DNA of 64,000 nt from JANQNX01 sp040217095 (GCA_965229565.1 OZ245888.1:744001-808000), one strand, 5' to 3'. Positions 1-8,936 are shown, counted from the stretch's first letter. A program made the numbers and translations. Notes: generated by a model from the sequence alone, not told the origin.

Positions 1-361
1 GTTTCTGCAGGCGCTGGCGTAATACCTTGTGATAATCACGGCCAACGGCATAGCGTGACACGTAGGCCAGGTTTTTATCGCTTAATACCCTGGCAGGATG
101 CCGGCTTGATGGCGGCAGGTAATCCATGCGTACCGAGATGACACTGACGGTACCGTCTACCAGTTCATACGGGCGACTGCGGCTCGTACCGTGGCGTTGC
201 ATGTAATCCATGTCACCGTGAAAGTTTTTTTTCAGCCACGCGTTTAAATGTTGTTCGTCGTCTTCGAGGTTAGTGTGGGTAATCCCTGCCTGTTGAAAAC
301 CAAGTTCATCACACCATTGCCTGATGTGTTGTTTTATTTCGTTGCTTTGTTCGTTATTCAT
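1..361 (-). CDS. queG: Epoxyqueuosine reductase QueG, N-terminal part
   Basis: QueG is the cobalamin and Fe-S dependent cytoplasmic enzyme that reduces epoxyqueuosine to queuosine in tRNA. The first 120 or so residues are visible and the gene runs off the left edge. Family blocks seen in order are an opening IRQWCDELGFQQAGI-like stretch, HGDMDYM, RPYELVDGT and VISVRMDYLP, all typical of the QueG N-terminus. The 4Fe-4S cysteine motifs lie outside the window. The ATG at 361 is the natural start because an AT-rich leader lies just upstream. The identification rests on recognised family motifs, not on a search. Confidence 0.9.
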   Translation of the reverse strand, partial: MNNEQSNEIKQHIRQWCDELGFQQAGITHTNLEDDEQHLNAWLKKNFHGDMDYMQRHGTSRSRPYELVDGTVSVISVRMDYLPPSSRHPARVLSDKNLAYVSRYAVGRDYHKVLRQRLQK

Positions 362-488
362 AAATAAATAATAGCCGGCAGGATGGTTTGCACCTGTACT
401 GTGCCGCAAATTTTTATGTTGGTGCAAAATTTGATGAACCACATGGATCGTTTTAGATTAAGTGTTTGATAATTATGTAATTAGTACT

Positions 489-506
489 TTGGCACAGCTC
501 ATGCAA
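489..506 (+). promoter_or_regulatory. Putative sigma-54 (RpoN) promoter
   Basis: TTGGCACAGCTCATGCAA has the -24 GG (491-492) and -12 GC (503-504) separated by exactly 10 bases, the invariant RpoN spacing, and TGGCAC matches the -24 consensus completely. No protein gene starts downstream in the expected distance. Transcription from about 516 would instead produce a short RNA ending at the terminator at 571-597. Confidence 0.65.
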
Positions 507-515
507 TATAGAAAG

Positions 516-597
516 TGACTGATAGTCTTATTGTTCAATGACCCTTCGACTATCCTCTGCTCTTAACCTTGGGGCGCCACCAGGCGCCCCTTTTTTT
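516..597 (+). ncRNA. Candidate sigma-54-dependent small RNA, about 80 nt
   Basis: Between the RpoN-type promoter at 489-506 and a strong terminator at 571-597 lies about 80 bases with no coding potential. A perfect 7-bp stem (GATAGTC at 521-527 pairing with GACTATC at 548-554) encloses a 20-base loop, followed by a short pyrimidine-rich single strand and the terminator hairpin. Promoter, stem-loop, linker and intrinsic terminator together form the usual architecture of a bacterial regulatory RNA. I do not recognise the family. The start is inferred from the promoter and not observed. Confidence 0.55.
571..597 (+). terminator. Rho-independent terminator
   Basis: GGGGCGCC and GGCGCCCC pair as a perfect 8-bp GC stem with a 4-base loop, followed by seven T. 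It ends the candidate small RNA. The next gene on this strand starts only at 691 and needs its own promoter. Confidence 0.85.
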
Positions 598-690
598 ATG
601 CTCGCCATAATTGCGCGCTCACGTTAACAGCACTCGCTGATTTCGCTATAACTCGTTATGATTACATTATAAAAAGGGTCACAGTTATTC

Positions 691-1770
691 ATGTTTGAGT
701 TTATCAGTTCCTGGTACCGACGATACTTTACCGATCCGCAGGCCGCACTGCTGGCCGTATTGCTGGTTGTCAGCGTCGTTGTACTGGCCCTTATGGGCAA
801 GATGCTGGCGCCATTGCTGGCAGCCCTGGTCATTGCCTACCTGCTGGAAGGGCCGGTTAAAAAACTACAGGAGTTCAACGTCTCCCGCCTGATCTCGGTC
901 AACCTGGTGTTCTTCCTGTTCGTATTATTCATGCTGTTCATCCTGCTGGGCCTGTTACCTATCATTACCAAGCAGGTAACGCAGTTCTTCCAGGAAGTCC
1001 CGGACATGATCAATAACGGCCAGGGCCTGTTGCTACAACTGCCGAACAAGTATCCCGAGATCATCTCCGAGGAATATATAGGTCAACTCATTTTTACCCT
1101 GCGAACAGAGGTCAGTGCGCTTGGCAAAAATGTACTGTCGGTATCGCTGGCATCGATCCCGGCGATAGTGACTATCATCGTGTACCTGGTACTGGTGCCA
1201 TTGATGATCTTCTTCTTCCTCAAGGACAAGATCATAATTCAACAGTGGCTGGGTCGCTTCCTGCCCAAGGACAGAAGGCTGGTTGACGAGGTCTGGATAG
1301 AAATGGATGCACAGATTGGTAACTACGTGCGTGGCAAGTTTAACGAGATCATCATCGTTGGTGCCGTGGCCTACGTGTTGTTCGTCATACTGGGGTTGAA
1401 CTACGCACCGTTGCTGGCCGTCCTGGTTGGACTATCCGTTTTGATTCCTTACATCGGTGCCGCCGTGGTGACACTGCCGGTGGCACTGGTCGGTTATTTT
1501 CAATGGGGCCTGACCAGTGAATTCTACTGGTTGATCGGCAGCTACGCCGTGCTGCAGTTCCTCGACGGTAACGTGCTGGTACCCATCCTGTTTGCCGAGG
1601 CCGTTAAGCTGCACCCGGTAGCCATCATTGCCGCGATACTGGTGTTCGGTGGCCTGTGGGGTTTCTGGGGCGTGTTCTTTGCCATACCGCTGGCTACATT
1701 GGTCAAGGCATTGATCAATGTCTGGCCGACGCGTGAGGATAGTGCAAACGCTGCTGTGAACGAGACCTGA
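691..1770 (+). CDS. AI-2E family transporter (PerM/YfgO-like)
   Basis: Integral inner-membrane protein of 359 residues, the usual length of the AI-2E family transporters. Hydrophobic segments are grouped at residues about 18-50, 65-95, 155-185 and in the C-terminal half (about 215-345), separated by a polar loop (about 95-150), the usual topology of the family. Family members include permeases proposed to export AI-2 and Na+/H+ exchangers, so the substrate cannot be stated. It stands alone: the sRNA terminator is upstream and a gene on the opposite strand converges downstream. The ATG at 691 is the first in frame after the leader. Confidence 0.85.
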   Translation: MFEFISSWYRRYFTDPQAALLAVLLVVSVVVLALMGKMLAPLLAALVIAYLLEGPVKKLQEFNVSRLISVNLVFFLFVLFMLFILLGLLPIITKQVTQFFQEVPDMINNGQGLLLQLPNKYPEIISEEYIGQLIFTLRTEVSALGKNVLSVSLASIPAIVTIIVYLVLVPLMIFFFLKDKIIIQQWLGRFLPKDRRLVDEVWIEMDAQIGNYVRGKFNEIIIVGAVAYVLFVILGLNYAPLLAVLVGLSVLIPYIGAAVVTLPVALVGYFQWGLTSEFYWLIGSYAVLQFLDGNVLVPILFAEAVKLHPVAIIAAILVFGGLWGFWGVFFAIPLATLVKALINVWPTREDSANAAVNET

Positions 1771-1795
1771 CGATAAAACGAAGCGGGTTGTCTTG

Positions 1796-2455
1796 TTAGC
1801 TATGTTCTTTCAGGTAAAGACGATAACAGGCTGCCAATAGCAGGCAGATCAAACCCGGAACCAGTAATGCGTTGAATTTGAACAGGCCAAACATGTAGGC
1901 ACCGAATGTACCACCAGTAATAAAGCCGACAATAATCAGTGTAAACAGCAAGGCTTTCCTTCTATCAAAAATCTCACCGCGCAATATCGAGCCCAGCATA
2001 ATGCCCAAGTCTGTGAATATCCCGGTAAGGTGAGTTGTGCGTATGACAGCTCCGCTATAGGTAGTAGCCAGGGCATTTTGCAGGCCGCATGCTGCTGATG
2101 CAGCGTAGTGCCCATAAACAGAACCACTTGATAATAAATACAGCGCTACAAAAATCAGGATTGATTCAAGTATCAACGCAGTATCGTAATGACGGCCCAA
2201 CTTCAGGGTTGCTCCGTGAAGTAGAAATCCCGAAATAGCAGCGCCAATAAAGAAAGCGAACAATATTCCACCCAGGTGCAGGGATGTGCCGATCCCGTTG
2301 CCAAGAATACTGGTGCCAAGTAGCGTTGCCGTACCGGAAAGATGTGATACCGATTGATGTTCAAAACCCAGCAAGCCAATCGCATTAATGCAGCCAGCTA
2401 CAAAGGCTAGTATGAAAGCCCCGTATTCTATCCACCTGGGTAATTTAGAAATCAA
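1796..2455 (-). CDS. DUF1275 (YoaK-like) membrane protein
   Basis: Predicted inner-membrane protein of 219 residues with about six or seven hydrophobic segments. The opening VAGCINAIGLLGF-like segment and the HLSGT block are characteristic of the YoaK/DUF1275 family, whose function is unknown. The start is a TTG: a stop codon lies five codons upstream in frame and the family-conserved region begins almost at once, so a later start would cut conserved sequence. It converges with the transporter gene ending at 1770 and is separated by 198 bases without recognisable features from the next gene. Confidence 0.8.
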   Translation of the reverse strand: MISKLPRWIEYGAFILAFVAGCINAIGLLGFEHQSVSHLSGTATLLGTSILGNGIGTSLHLGGILFAFFIGAAISGFLLHGATLKLGRHYDTALILESILIFVALYLLSSGSVYGHYAASAACGLQNALATTYSGAVIRTTHLTGIFTDLGIMLGSILRGEIFDRRKALLFTLIIVGFITGGTFGAYMFGLFKFNALLVPGLICLLLAACYRLYLKEHS

Positions 2456-2653
2456 TACTAATGCCTATGAAAGTAGCAATTAAAGCAAGCGATGCCGGTG
2501 CGCGCGCATGCCAGTATCTCCCTTTTCAATTACTGCCAGCATTTTATTCGTTTATCCTGAAGTATTTACCTTGCCTGTTTAAGTATGACATGTAACGTGA
2601 TTATTGGCACTGTAACACCTGGCTTTGATGCGGCAGTGTAGGTCGTTTGTTTA

Positions 2654-3274
2654 TCAGGCCTTGATGATCAGGTAACTACCTGTACCAACCATTAACCCAC
2701 CCGCCGTTTTTCGAGCCGCATTATCCAGCTTGTATCTCCTGGCCAATGACGCAACTTTTAATGCCGAGAAGGCATAGATGAGTTTAACGCTACCGACACT
2801 CACCACCATGACAGCAACGATTATTAAAATATCGGCAATTTGCAGTGAAGATAAATCGATGAACACAGGGAATAAACTAACGTAGAAAACAATTGCCTTG
2901 ATATCTCCCAGCGTCAACATGAACCCGGCAAGAAAACTGGCCAACAGGCTACGTTTTCCTGTGGAATTTTGAGCGGGGATTTCTATTGTGCTTTTCGCGG
3001 TGAGTAGCGTGTAGCCAAGCCATAGAAGATAAGCCGCCCCCAGGTACTTTATAATCATAAACAGGCTCCCCATTGCCTGTGCCATAACGGATAGACCTGC
3101 AAGGGCAAGCAGGATAAACACCAGGTCGCCCAAAACGATCCCGGCTGAAACGGCAATTCCATTCGTCACACCTAGTGTGGCCGAACGGGTTACAACCAAA
3201 GCGACACTTGCACTTGGTATGGCTGCAAGCGCAAGCATGATGGCGAACAGTGTGATTGTTTCAATGATAGTCAT
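2654..3274 (-). CDS. LysE/RhtB family amino-acid exporter
   Basis: Six-helix inner-membrane protein of 206 residues, the standard size of LysE/RhtB translocators that export amino acids or related small solutes. The N-terminal block with IPSASVALVVTRSATLG corresponds to the family's conserved PGP-containing first loop, and helix 2-3 has the expected ISAGIVLGDLV-type pattern. The usual PGP is replaced by IPS here, so substrate prediction would be unsafe. The gene is monocistronic, with 138 bases between it and the terminator and gene at 3364-4177. Confidence 0.8.
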   Translation of the reverse strand: MTIIETITLFAIMLALAAIPSASVALVVTRSATLGVTNGIAVSAGIVLGDLVFILLALAGLSVMAQAMGSLFMIIKYLGAAYLLWLGYTLLTAKSTIEIPAQNSTGKRSLLASFLAGFMLTLGDIKAIVFYVSLFPVFIDLSSLQIADILIIVAVMVVSVGSVKLIYAFSALKVASLARRYKLDNAARKTAGGLMVGTGSYLIIKA

Positions 3275-3363
3275 GGTTCGTGTCCTGACTATTATGCAGG
3301 ATAGGTTTTACATTCGGAACAAGCAGTTTACTCATGACTGAGTCGGTCTTCGAAAGTGCTGAT

Positions 3364-3390
3364 AAAAAAAGCGTGCCGTAGCACGCTTTT
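3364..3390 (-). terminator. Rho-independent terminator of the 3413-4177 gene
   Basis: AGCGTGC and GCACGCT form a 7-bp stem around a four-base loop. Read on the minus strand the stem is followed by seven T. It lies about 25 bases past the stop codon of the c-heme membrane protein. Confidence 0.8.
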
Positions 3391-3412
3391 ATAGTCGTTG
3401 CCTGGTTAGCTA

Positions 3413-4177
3413 CTAGTCTTCCCAGGTATTCACATTGTAGTCCTTGCCGTTATACGGCATGACCCACATCTGGTACATGCTGGTAAACCACATGAAGGTG
3501 GAGGCCAGCGTATAACCGATACCGCCAATCATCGTGAACCAGGCAAAGGCCGGAACCCACTTGGTGGCCCACCAGGAGATGATGTCCAGTATCAGGAACA
3601 CGAACGGTAACAGGATCACCAGTTCCTTCAGCCATTTCGGCACACCGACCGCGAAGCTGAAGATGAAACCCATGATGAAAAAGATGAACGCAATACCGAA
3701 TAAATGGATATGCGAAACGCGGGTCAGCGAATCGATTGTTGCACCCTGGTCAGTCGCGGCCGCTTCTTTCATGACCTCGTATTCAGAAATGTTTGCCAGG
3801 CCAGGTATGTTGGCGTGACAGCCGGCACAGTACATTTGAACATCATCACTGACAAAATCATGCCACTGGTCTTCCGGTGCACCGTCACGCGCCCAGTGAA
3901 TCAACTTGGCGCGGATTTCTTCCGGTGCCTTGTCTTTCATGGAGCCGTTTAGCTTGGATTCCAGCTTGCTGTTGTTACGATTACCGTAGTAACTGTAAAC
4001 AATATCATCGATGGACAAACCCAACTTACCGTCAGCCATGCCGTGGGTCAACAATATCTGGACACCGGCCATTAACAGGCCAAAGCCGATGGTCAGCAGG
4101 TAGCCGGTAAACAACATTCGTATAGAAAGCCCAAGGCTGGGCAGGTTTAACCAGGTAGTTTTATGCGGCTGCTTCAT
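3413..4177 (-). CDS. Membrane protein with one c-type heme motif
   Basis: A 254-residue protein with one transmembrane segment near the N-terminus (about 18-45), a soluble loop of about 100 residues, and four C-terminal hydrophobic segments (about 155-245). The loop carries a single heme c attachment motif, C117-A-G-C120-H121, so it should face the periplasm. The loop also has a VSHIHLFG histidine pair at the start of the second membrane helix. I recognise the general type from respiratory, sulfur-oxidising gammaproteobacteria but no assigned function; an electron-transfer or gas-sensing role would be guesswork. The gene is monocistronic with its own terminator. Confidence 0.7.
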   Translation of the reverse strand: MKQPHKTTWLNLPSLGLSIRMLFTGYLLTIGFGLLMAGVQILLTHGMADGKLGLSIDDIVYSYYGNRNNSKLESKLNGSMKDKAPEEIRAKLIHWARDGAPEDQWHDFVSDDVQMYCAGCHANIPGLANISEYEVMKEAAATDQGATIDSLTRVSHIHLFGIAFIFFIMGFIFSFAVGVPKWLKELVILLPFVFLILDIISWWATKWVPAFAWFTMIGGIGYTLASTFMWFTSMYQMWVMPYNGKDYNVNTWED

Positions 4178-4256
4178 GATGACTCTCGCTCTCTGAATGT
4201 TTTTCTATTTTGCATTTTTTGTACAGTATAGAGGATATCAGCCAGTCATATCGACC

Positions 4257-5675
4257 CTAAAGCACTTCGCTGGCGAAATCGGCCAGTCGCGAGCGTTCGC
4301 CGCGCATCAGCGTGACATGGCCGCTATGTTCCCAGTTTCGGAACCTGTCCACGACATAGGTTAGACCCGAAGTGGTCTCGGTCAGGTAGGGCGTATCGAT
4401 CTGCGAGATATTACCGAGGACAATTAGCTTACTTCCAGGTCCGGCGCGCGTGATCAGGGTTTTCATCTGCTTGGCCGTCAGGTTCTGTGCCTCGTCAACG
4501 ATAATGTAACGATTGAGGAAAGTACGCCCGCGCATGAAGTTCAGTGAGCGGATCTTGATACGCTTGGTTAGCAAATCATTGGTTGCGGCACGTTCCCACT
4601 CACCACCTTCCTCGGAGTTGGTTAATACCTCAAGGTTATCCAGCAGTGCGCCCATCCACGGCGCCATCTTTTCCTCTTCGGTGCCTGGCAGGAAACCAAT
4701 GTCTTCGCCGACCGGGATGGTTACACGGGTAATAATGATCTCGCGGTAGATTTTCTTGTCCATGACCTGGGCCAGACCTGCGGCCAGTGCCAGCAGCGTT
4801 TTACCCGTACCGGCCGCACCGAGGATCGTCACCATGTCGACATCGGTATCCATGAGCAGGTTAAGCGAAAAATTTTGTTCGCGGTTTCGTGCAGTAACAC
4901 CCCATACCGAGTTGCTTTCCTTGCGATAGTTATTGGCATGGACCAGCGTGGTCTTTTCCGCATTGGTTTGTGTGACTATTGCCTCGAAGCCGGCACCTTC
5001 ATCGGTGTACAAACACTGGTAGGGATAACACTGATCAAGGGGTTGTCCGGCAATTTCATACAGTGTGCGCATGTCATCCTGCCATGAGGTCAACGCATCG
5101 GATTTACTTTCCCAGAAATTTTCCGGGAGCTCATGTACGCCGGTATATAACAGGTCGGCATCGTCGAGCACTTTGTCACTGGTATAGTCCTCGGCGCGAA
5201 TGCCGATAACGTGCGCCTTGATGCGCAGGTTAATATCCTTGGATACAAGCGTGATTATGCTTTCCGGAAACAGCTTTTGTAACGATAGCGTGGTACCGAG
5301 TATCGAGTTATCGGCATTCTTGCCGGGCAGGTGGTCCGGCAGGCTATCGGGCAATATCTCGGTTTGCAGGTACAGGCGTCCTGCCGCCCCGGCTTCGCTT
5401 TGGCCTTGTCCGTTTGCGAACTTGACGCCGCCAAGGTCGAGACCAGCAGCAATATCATCGGCGCCGGCAGTGCCGATTAACTCATCGATAAAGCGGCTGA
5501 CCTGGCGCACGTTGCGCGCGACTTCCGATACACCCTTCTTGGCGGAATCAAGTTCTTCCAGTACAACCATGGGAATGAATACGTCGTGTTCCTCGAAGCG
5601 GAAGATGGAAACCGGGTCGTGCATCAGTACGTTTGTGTCGAGTACAAACAGGCGATTAATAGTTTCAGGTGACAT
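4257..5675 (-). CDS. PIN domain plus PhoH-type ATPase
   Basis: Cytoplasmic protein of 472 residues fusing an N-terminal PIN nuclease domain (RLFVLDTNVLMHDP, first catalytic Asp in DTNV) to a C-terminal PhoH ATPase. The Walker A block GAAGTGKTLLALAAGL and the Walker B-like YIIVDEAQN are both visible. Such PhoH2/YlaK-type proteins act on RNA in family members studied. I chose the ATG at 5675 instead of the one at 5732, because conserved sequence begins with MSPETINRLFVLDTNV and the 19 extra residues look non-coding. Confidence 0.88.
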   Translation of the reverse strand: MSPETINRLFVLDTNVLMHDPVSIFRFEEHDVFIPMVVLEELDSAKKGVSEVARNVRQVSRFIDELIGTAGADDIAAGLDLGGVKFANGQGQSEAGAAGRLYLQTEILPDSLPDHLPGKNADNSILGTTLSLQKLFPESIITLVSKDINLRIKAHVIGIRAEDYTSDKVLDDADLLYTGVHELPENFWESKSDALTSWQDDMRTLYEIAGQPLDQCYPYQCLYTDEGAGFEAIVTQTNAEKTTLVHANNYRKESNSVWGVTARNREQNFSLNLLMDTDVDMVTILGAAGTGKTLLALAAGLAQVMDKKIYREIIITRVTIPVGEDIGFLPGTEEEKMAPWMGALLDNLEVLTNSEEGGEWERAATNDLLTKRIKIRSLNFMRGRTFLNRYIIVDEAQNLTAKQMKTLITRAGPGSKLIVLGNISQIDTPYLTETTSGLTYVVDRFRNWEHSGHVTLMRGERSRLADFASEVL

Positions 5676-5833
5676 AGATTGATAACAACTCTGCTGGGGT
5701 TGATGAAACAGTAGCAGGTAACAGGGAAGCAACCTGCGGAATTACCGGCCAGCTGCTGCTGTGCCGGGTAGTGTGACAATAATGATATCGGGTTATTGCC
5801 AGGAATTTATCGAGATTTTTCAAGTGGCCTTGT

Positions 5834-6301
5834 TCAGAGAGCCTTTACCGCCTCCAGTACTTCATCGACGTGTCCTTTTACGCTGACCTTGCGCCATTCA
5901 TTTCGTAACACGCCCTTTTCATCGATAAGAAAGGTTGAACGTTCAATACCCATGACCTTTTTGCCATACATATTTTTTTCCTTTATCACGTCAAATAATT
6001 TACACAGCTTTTCGTCTTCGTCCGACAGTAGCTCGAACGGGAACTTTTGTTTCTCCTTGAACTTCTCGTGTGAACCAATCTTGTCCCTGGACACACCGAG
6101 AATAACCGTGTTGCGTGCACTGAACTTGCGGATGTTATCGCGAAAGTCCTGGCCCTCGAGCGTACAACCCGGGGTGCTGTCTTTTGGGTAGAAATACAGG
6201 ACGACGTTTTTGCCTTTCAGATCGGAAAGCTTAACGGTTTGCTCGCCGGTGGCGGTGGCCGAGAATGCGGGAACTTTTTTACCTAAACTGACTTTACTCA
6301 T
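5834..6301 (-). CDS. bcp: Peroxiredoxin Bcp/PrxQ
   Basis: Thiol peroxidase that reduces hydrogen peroxide and organic peroxides with thioredoxin. The 155-residue length fits. The peroxidatic cysteine is C46 in the DSTPGCTLEG block, with the preceding Pro and Thr conserved. Many family members have a resolving cysteine five residues later (GCTxxxC); here that position is glycine/glutamine, and the only other cysteine visible is in the DEKLCKLFDV segment. The enzyme may therefore use another resolving partner. It lies downstream of gcvR on the same strand, as in many gammaproteobacteria. Confidence 0.92.
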   Translation of the reverse strand: MSKVSLGKKVPAFSATATGEQTVKLSDLKGKNVVLYFYPKDSTPGCTLEGQDFRDNIRKFSARNTVILGVSRDKIGSHEKFKEKQKFPFELLSDEDEKLCKLFDVIKEKNMYGKKVMGIERSTFLIDEKGVLRNEWRKVSVKGHVDEVLEAVKAL

Positions 6302-6326
6302 AATGAATGTATCTATTGTAGAAGTT

Positions 6327-6854
6327 TTATTTTACAGGTTCCATTATTGCATCGAGATTAAGGCGATCACAAAAATCGATAAAATCGCCGCGCACGGAGG
6401 CAATCGAGGTATCCATGGGAATATTAATGGTCATATGTAATGAAAACATCTTGGCACCGGTGGATGAAGCCCGGTAATTATTGGAAAACATGTCATGGAT
6501 AGCGAGCTTGCTCTTGGTCATGAACTGGGTAATTTCCAGTATCACGCCGGGTTGGTCAATACCCACCACGTCGATAGCGTAGGGCATGGATTTGCCATCG
6601 GGTGCAGGCATGGTTGTCCTGTCGATTAGGATGGTGGTACTCAGTTCCCGCCCGAGGTTATTCAACATGTCTTCCATCTTGGCGATCTCGTTCCAGGATC
6701 CATCAAGGAACAGCATAATGGCGCGTTTGTCTCCGAGTACATTGAAACGGCTTTCGCTGATATTACAGCCGCTGGCTTTCACCAGCTTCGTCAGTTTGTG
6801 CACTATTTCATCGGAGTTATCGATCAGCGCGCTGACGACGAGGTAGTTTTGCAT
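6327..6854 (-). CDS. gcvR: Glycine cleavage system regulator GcvR-like
   Basis: Soluble protein of 175 residues composed of two ACT domains (about 1-80 and 90-170), the organisation of GcvR, which antagonises the activator GcvA of the glycine cleavage system. The second domain has the AIDVVGIDQPGVILEITQFM ligand-binding pattern. The gene sits head to head with dapA and just upstream of bcp, the same order as gcvR-bcp and dapA-bamC in E. coli. No gcvA or gcvTHP is in the window, so the target is inferred from the family. Confidence 0.82.
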   Translation of the reverse strand: MQNYLVVSALIDNSDEIVHKLTKLVKASGCNISESRFNVLGDKRAIMLFLDGSWNEIAKMEDMLNNLGRELSTTILIDRTTMPAPDGKSMPYAIDVVGIDQPGVILEITQFMTKSKLAIHDMFSNNYRASSTGAKMFSLHMTINIPMDTSIASVRGDFIDFCDRLNLDAIMEPVK

Positions 6855-7014
6855 GATTGGGGCTAGGGATTTGTCAGTAAATAATAATTATGTGTCGTGT
6901 ATTTTCGCATGGAAAACCGGGTCCGGATAGGGCAGTCGGTATTGTTCTTGTCATAGTCATGCCTGATTCAGTACCATACACGTTTTTCCCAACAATATAA
7001 TATTCTCTAATCAC

Positions 7015-7902
7015 ATGTTTCACGGAAGTATGGTTGCAGTGGTGACCCCTATGCAGGCTGGCGTGCGCGCCGATACCGGCCTGGATAGCGAGGCTCTCCG
7101 GCAAGTCATTGAATTTCATATCGAACAGGGTACCGATGCCATCGTTGCGGTCGGTACCACGGGTGAATCGGCGACCCTGACCGAGGAAGAGCATTGCGAG
7201 GTTATCCGCCAGACGGTGGAGGTCGTGAATGGCCGGGTCCCGGTTATCGCCGGAACGGGTGCCAACTCGACGATCGAGGCTATTTCACTAACTACTTGCG
7301 CCAAGCGGGTCGGCGCCGACGCATGCCTGCTGGTGACGCCTTACTACAACAAGCCAACCCAGGAAGGACTTTACCAGCACTACAAGGCCGTGGCCGAGGC
7401 GGTCGATATCCCGCAGATACTATATAATGTACCTGGCAGGACGGCCTGCGATATGTTGCCTGATACCGTTATCCGCCTCGCAGCAGTCGATAATATTATT
7501 GGTGTCAAGGAAGCCACCGCGGATATCGGGCGCGTCAGCGCAATACGCAAGGGCGTCAACGAAGATTTCCTATTACTCAGCGGCGATGACCTGACCAGCA
7601 AGGATTTCCTGTTGCAAGGCGGGCATGGGGTCATCTCGGTGACGGCCAACGTTGCACCAAAATTAATGCATGAAATGTGTGAACTCGCCATCAATGGCGA
7701 TGCCGAGGCAGCCACTGCGGTTGACCAGAAGTTAATCGGCCTGCACAAGGAATTATTTATTGAATCTAACCCGATCCCTGTCAAATGGGCCATGTATAAA
7801 CTTGGACTGATCCAGGCGGGGATACGCTTGCCGATGACCTGGTTGTCCGAATCGGCCCAACCCGCAGTCGAGGCTGCCATGAAACAGGCTGGAGTAATAT
7901 AA
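7015..7902 (+). CDS. dapA: 4-hydroxy-tetrahydrodipicolinate synthase
   Basis: Condenses pyruvate and aspartate semialdehyde in the first committed step of lysine and diaminopimelate synthesis. At 295 residues it matches the E. coli enzyme. The Schiff-base lysine lies in IIGVKEAT, the catalytic tyrosine in LYNVPGRT, and the substrate block VGTTGESATL is intact. The gene is divergent from gcvR across 160 bases and is followed after two bases by bamC, an arrangement conserved in gammaproteobacteria. Confidence 0.97.
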   Translation: MFHGSMVAVVTPMQAGVRADTGLDSEALRQVIEFHIEQGTDAIVAVGTTGESATLTEEEHCEVIRQTVEVVNGRVPVIAGTGANSTIEAISLTTCAKRVGADACLLVTPYYNKPTQEGLYQHYKAVAEAVDIPQILYNVPGRTACDMLPDTVIRLAAVDNIIGVKEATADIGRVSAIRKGVNEDFLLLSGDDLTSKDFLLQGGHGVISVTANVAPKLMHEMCELAINGDAEAATAVDQKLIGLHKELFIESNPIPVKWAMYKLGLIQAGIRLPMTWLSESAQPAVEAAMKQAGVI

Positions 7903-7904
7903 AA

Positions 7905-8936
7905 ATGATAAAAGCACGTTTGTTGTTGGTCTTGATGATTACGATTTCTGTGGCTGCATGCGATAGTCTCCCCAGTTTTGACGATGTAGTCCCTGACACC
8001 AGGGATGAGTACCGCAGAAGCAGGGATATGCCCCCACTCGAAGTACCACCTGATTTGACCAATACCACCAGTGACGCCATGGCAATCCCTGGTGAGCAAG
8101 AGGCCGTTACCCTGAGCGAGTTTCAACGCCAGCGAGCACAAACCAGCGGTTCAACCGTGCTGGGCAAGGGAGAATTTGCCGGTGAACAGTGGCTGGCCTT
8201 GCAGGCCTCGCCTGAATCTGTCTGGCCGGAATTACTCCGCTTCTGGGAGGCTGAAGGTTTTACCGTTGAACTGGCAGACCAGGAACTGGGTGTAATGGAA
8301 ACAGCCTGGCAGGTACGATCTGAATCCAACAATGCATTACGAGAGCGTTTTCGAATCTTTACCGAGGTTGGTGAAGAAGGTGAAACCATGCTCTATCTTT
8401 CCAGTGAACAACAACTTGTGACAGAGGGCGAATGGTTTGATACACAGCCGGATGTCGCTCGTGAGAAAGAAATAATTCGTGCACTGAACCTGTACTTTTA
8501 CGGTACGGAGCCTGAAGAAACCTCTGTTGCGACCAGCAGCAAACAGACATCTTCAGCAACCGCGAGTCGCCAGCGTGCAGAGTTGATGGCGGTCGATAGT
8601 GAGCGCAGTATTCTGGTATTCCCGGCCAGCTTTAACAGTGCTTTCAATTCCACGCAGACGGTACTGGAACGTGCCGGGATACAGATCATGGGAATGAATG
8701 CAGAAGCCGGCACCTACGATATTATGTATTACGCTCCCAAGCCTGAGAAAAAAGAGGGTCTGCTTGATAAACTGAAGTTCTGGGGCGATGATGACGAGGG
8801 CACACCGTATCAACTCAGTCTAACCGGGGTGGGTGACAAGACAGAGCTAATAATCAATGATGAAAATGGAGACTGGGCCACCACAGAAGAAGCCAGGGAC
8901 GTACTGGATATGCTGTTAAGATATTACAACCAGTAG
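7905..8936 (+). CDS. bamC: Outer membrane assembly lipoprotein BamC
   Basis: Lipoprotein component of the BAM complex that folds beta-barrel proteins into the outer membrane. A short signal peptide ends in the lipobox VAAC (Cys about residue 19), followed by the extended, proline-rich N-terminal segment (MPPLEVPPDLT) that binds BamD, and two helix-grip domains (about 80-190 and 215-340). The length of 343 residues fits E. coli BamC. It is co-transcribed with dapA and ends 24 bases before a strong terminator. Confidence 0.92.
   Translation: MIKARLLLVLMITISVAACDSLPSFDDVVPDTRDEYRRSRDMPPLEVPPDLTNTTSDAMAIPGEQEAVTLSEFQRQRAQTSGSTVLGKGEFAGEQWLALQASPESVWPELLRFWEAEGFTVELADQELGVMETAWQVRSESNNALRERFRIFTEVGEEGETMLYLSSEQQLVTEGEWFDTQPDVAREKEIIRALNLYFYGTEPEETSVATSSKQTSSATASRQRAELMAVDSERSILVFPASFNSAFNSTQTVLERAGIQIMGMNAEAGTYDIMYYAPKPEKKEGLLDKLKFWGDDDEGTPYQLSLTGVGDKTELIINDENGDWATTEEARDVLDMLLRYYNQ

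Noticed and set aside
516..597. Qrr-like quorum-sensing sRNA (RpoN promoter and a TGACCCTT run)
   Set aside because: Only this short run matches; the conserved central region of Qrr RNAs is absent and the stems differ.
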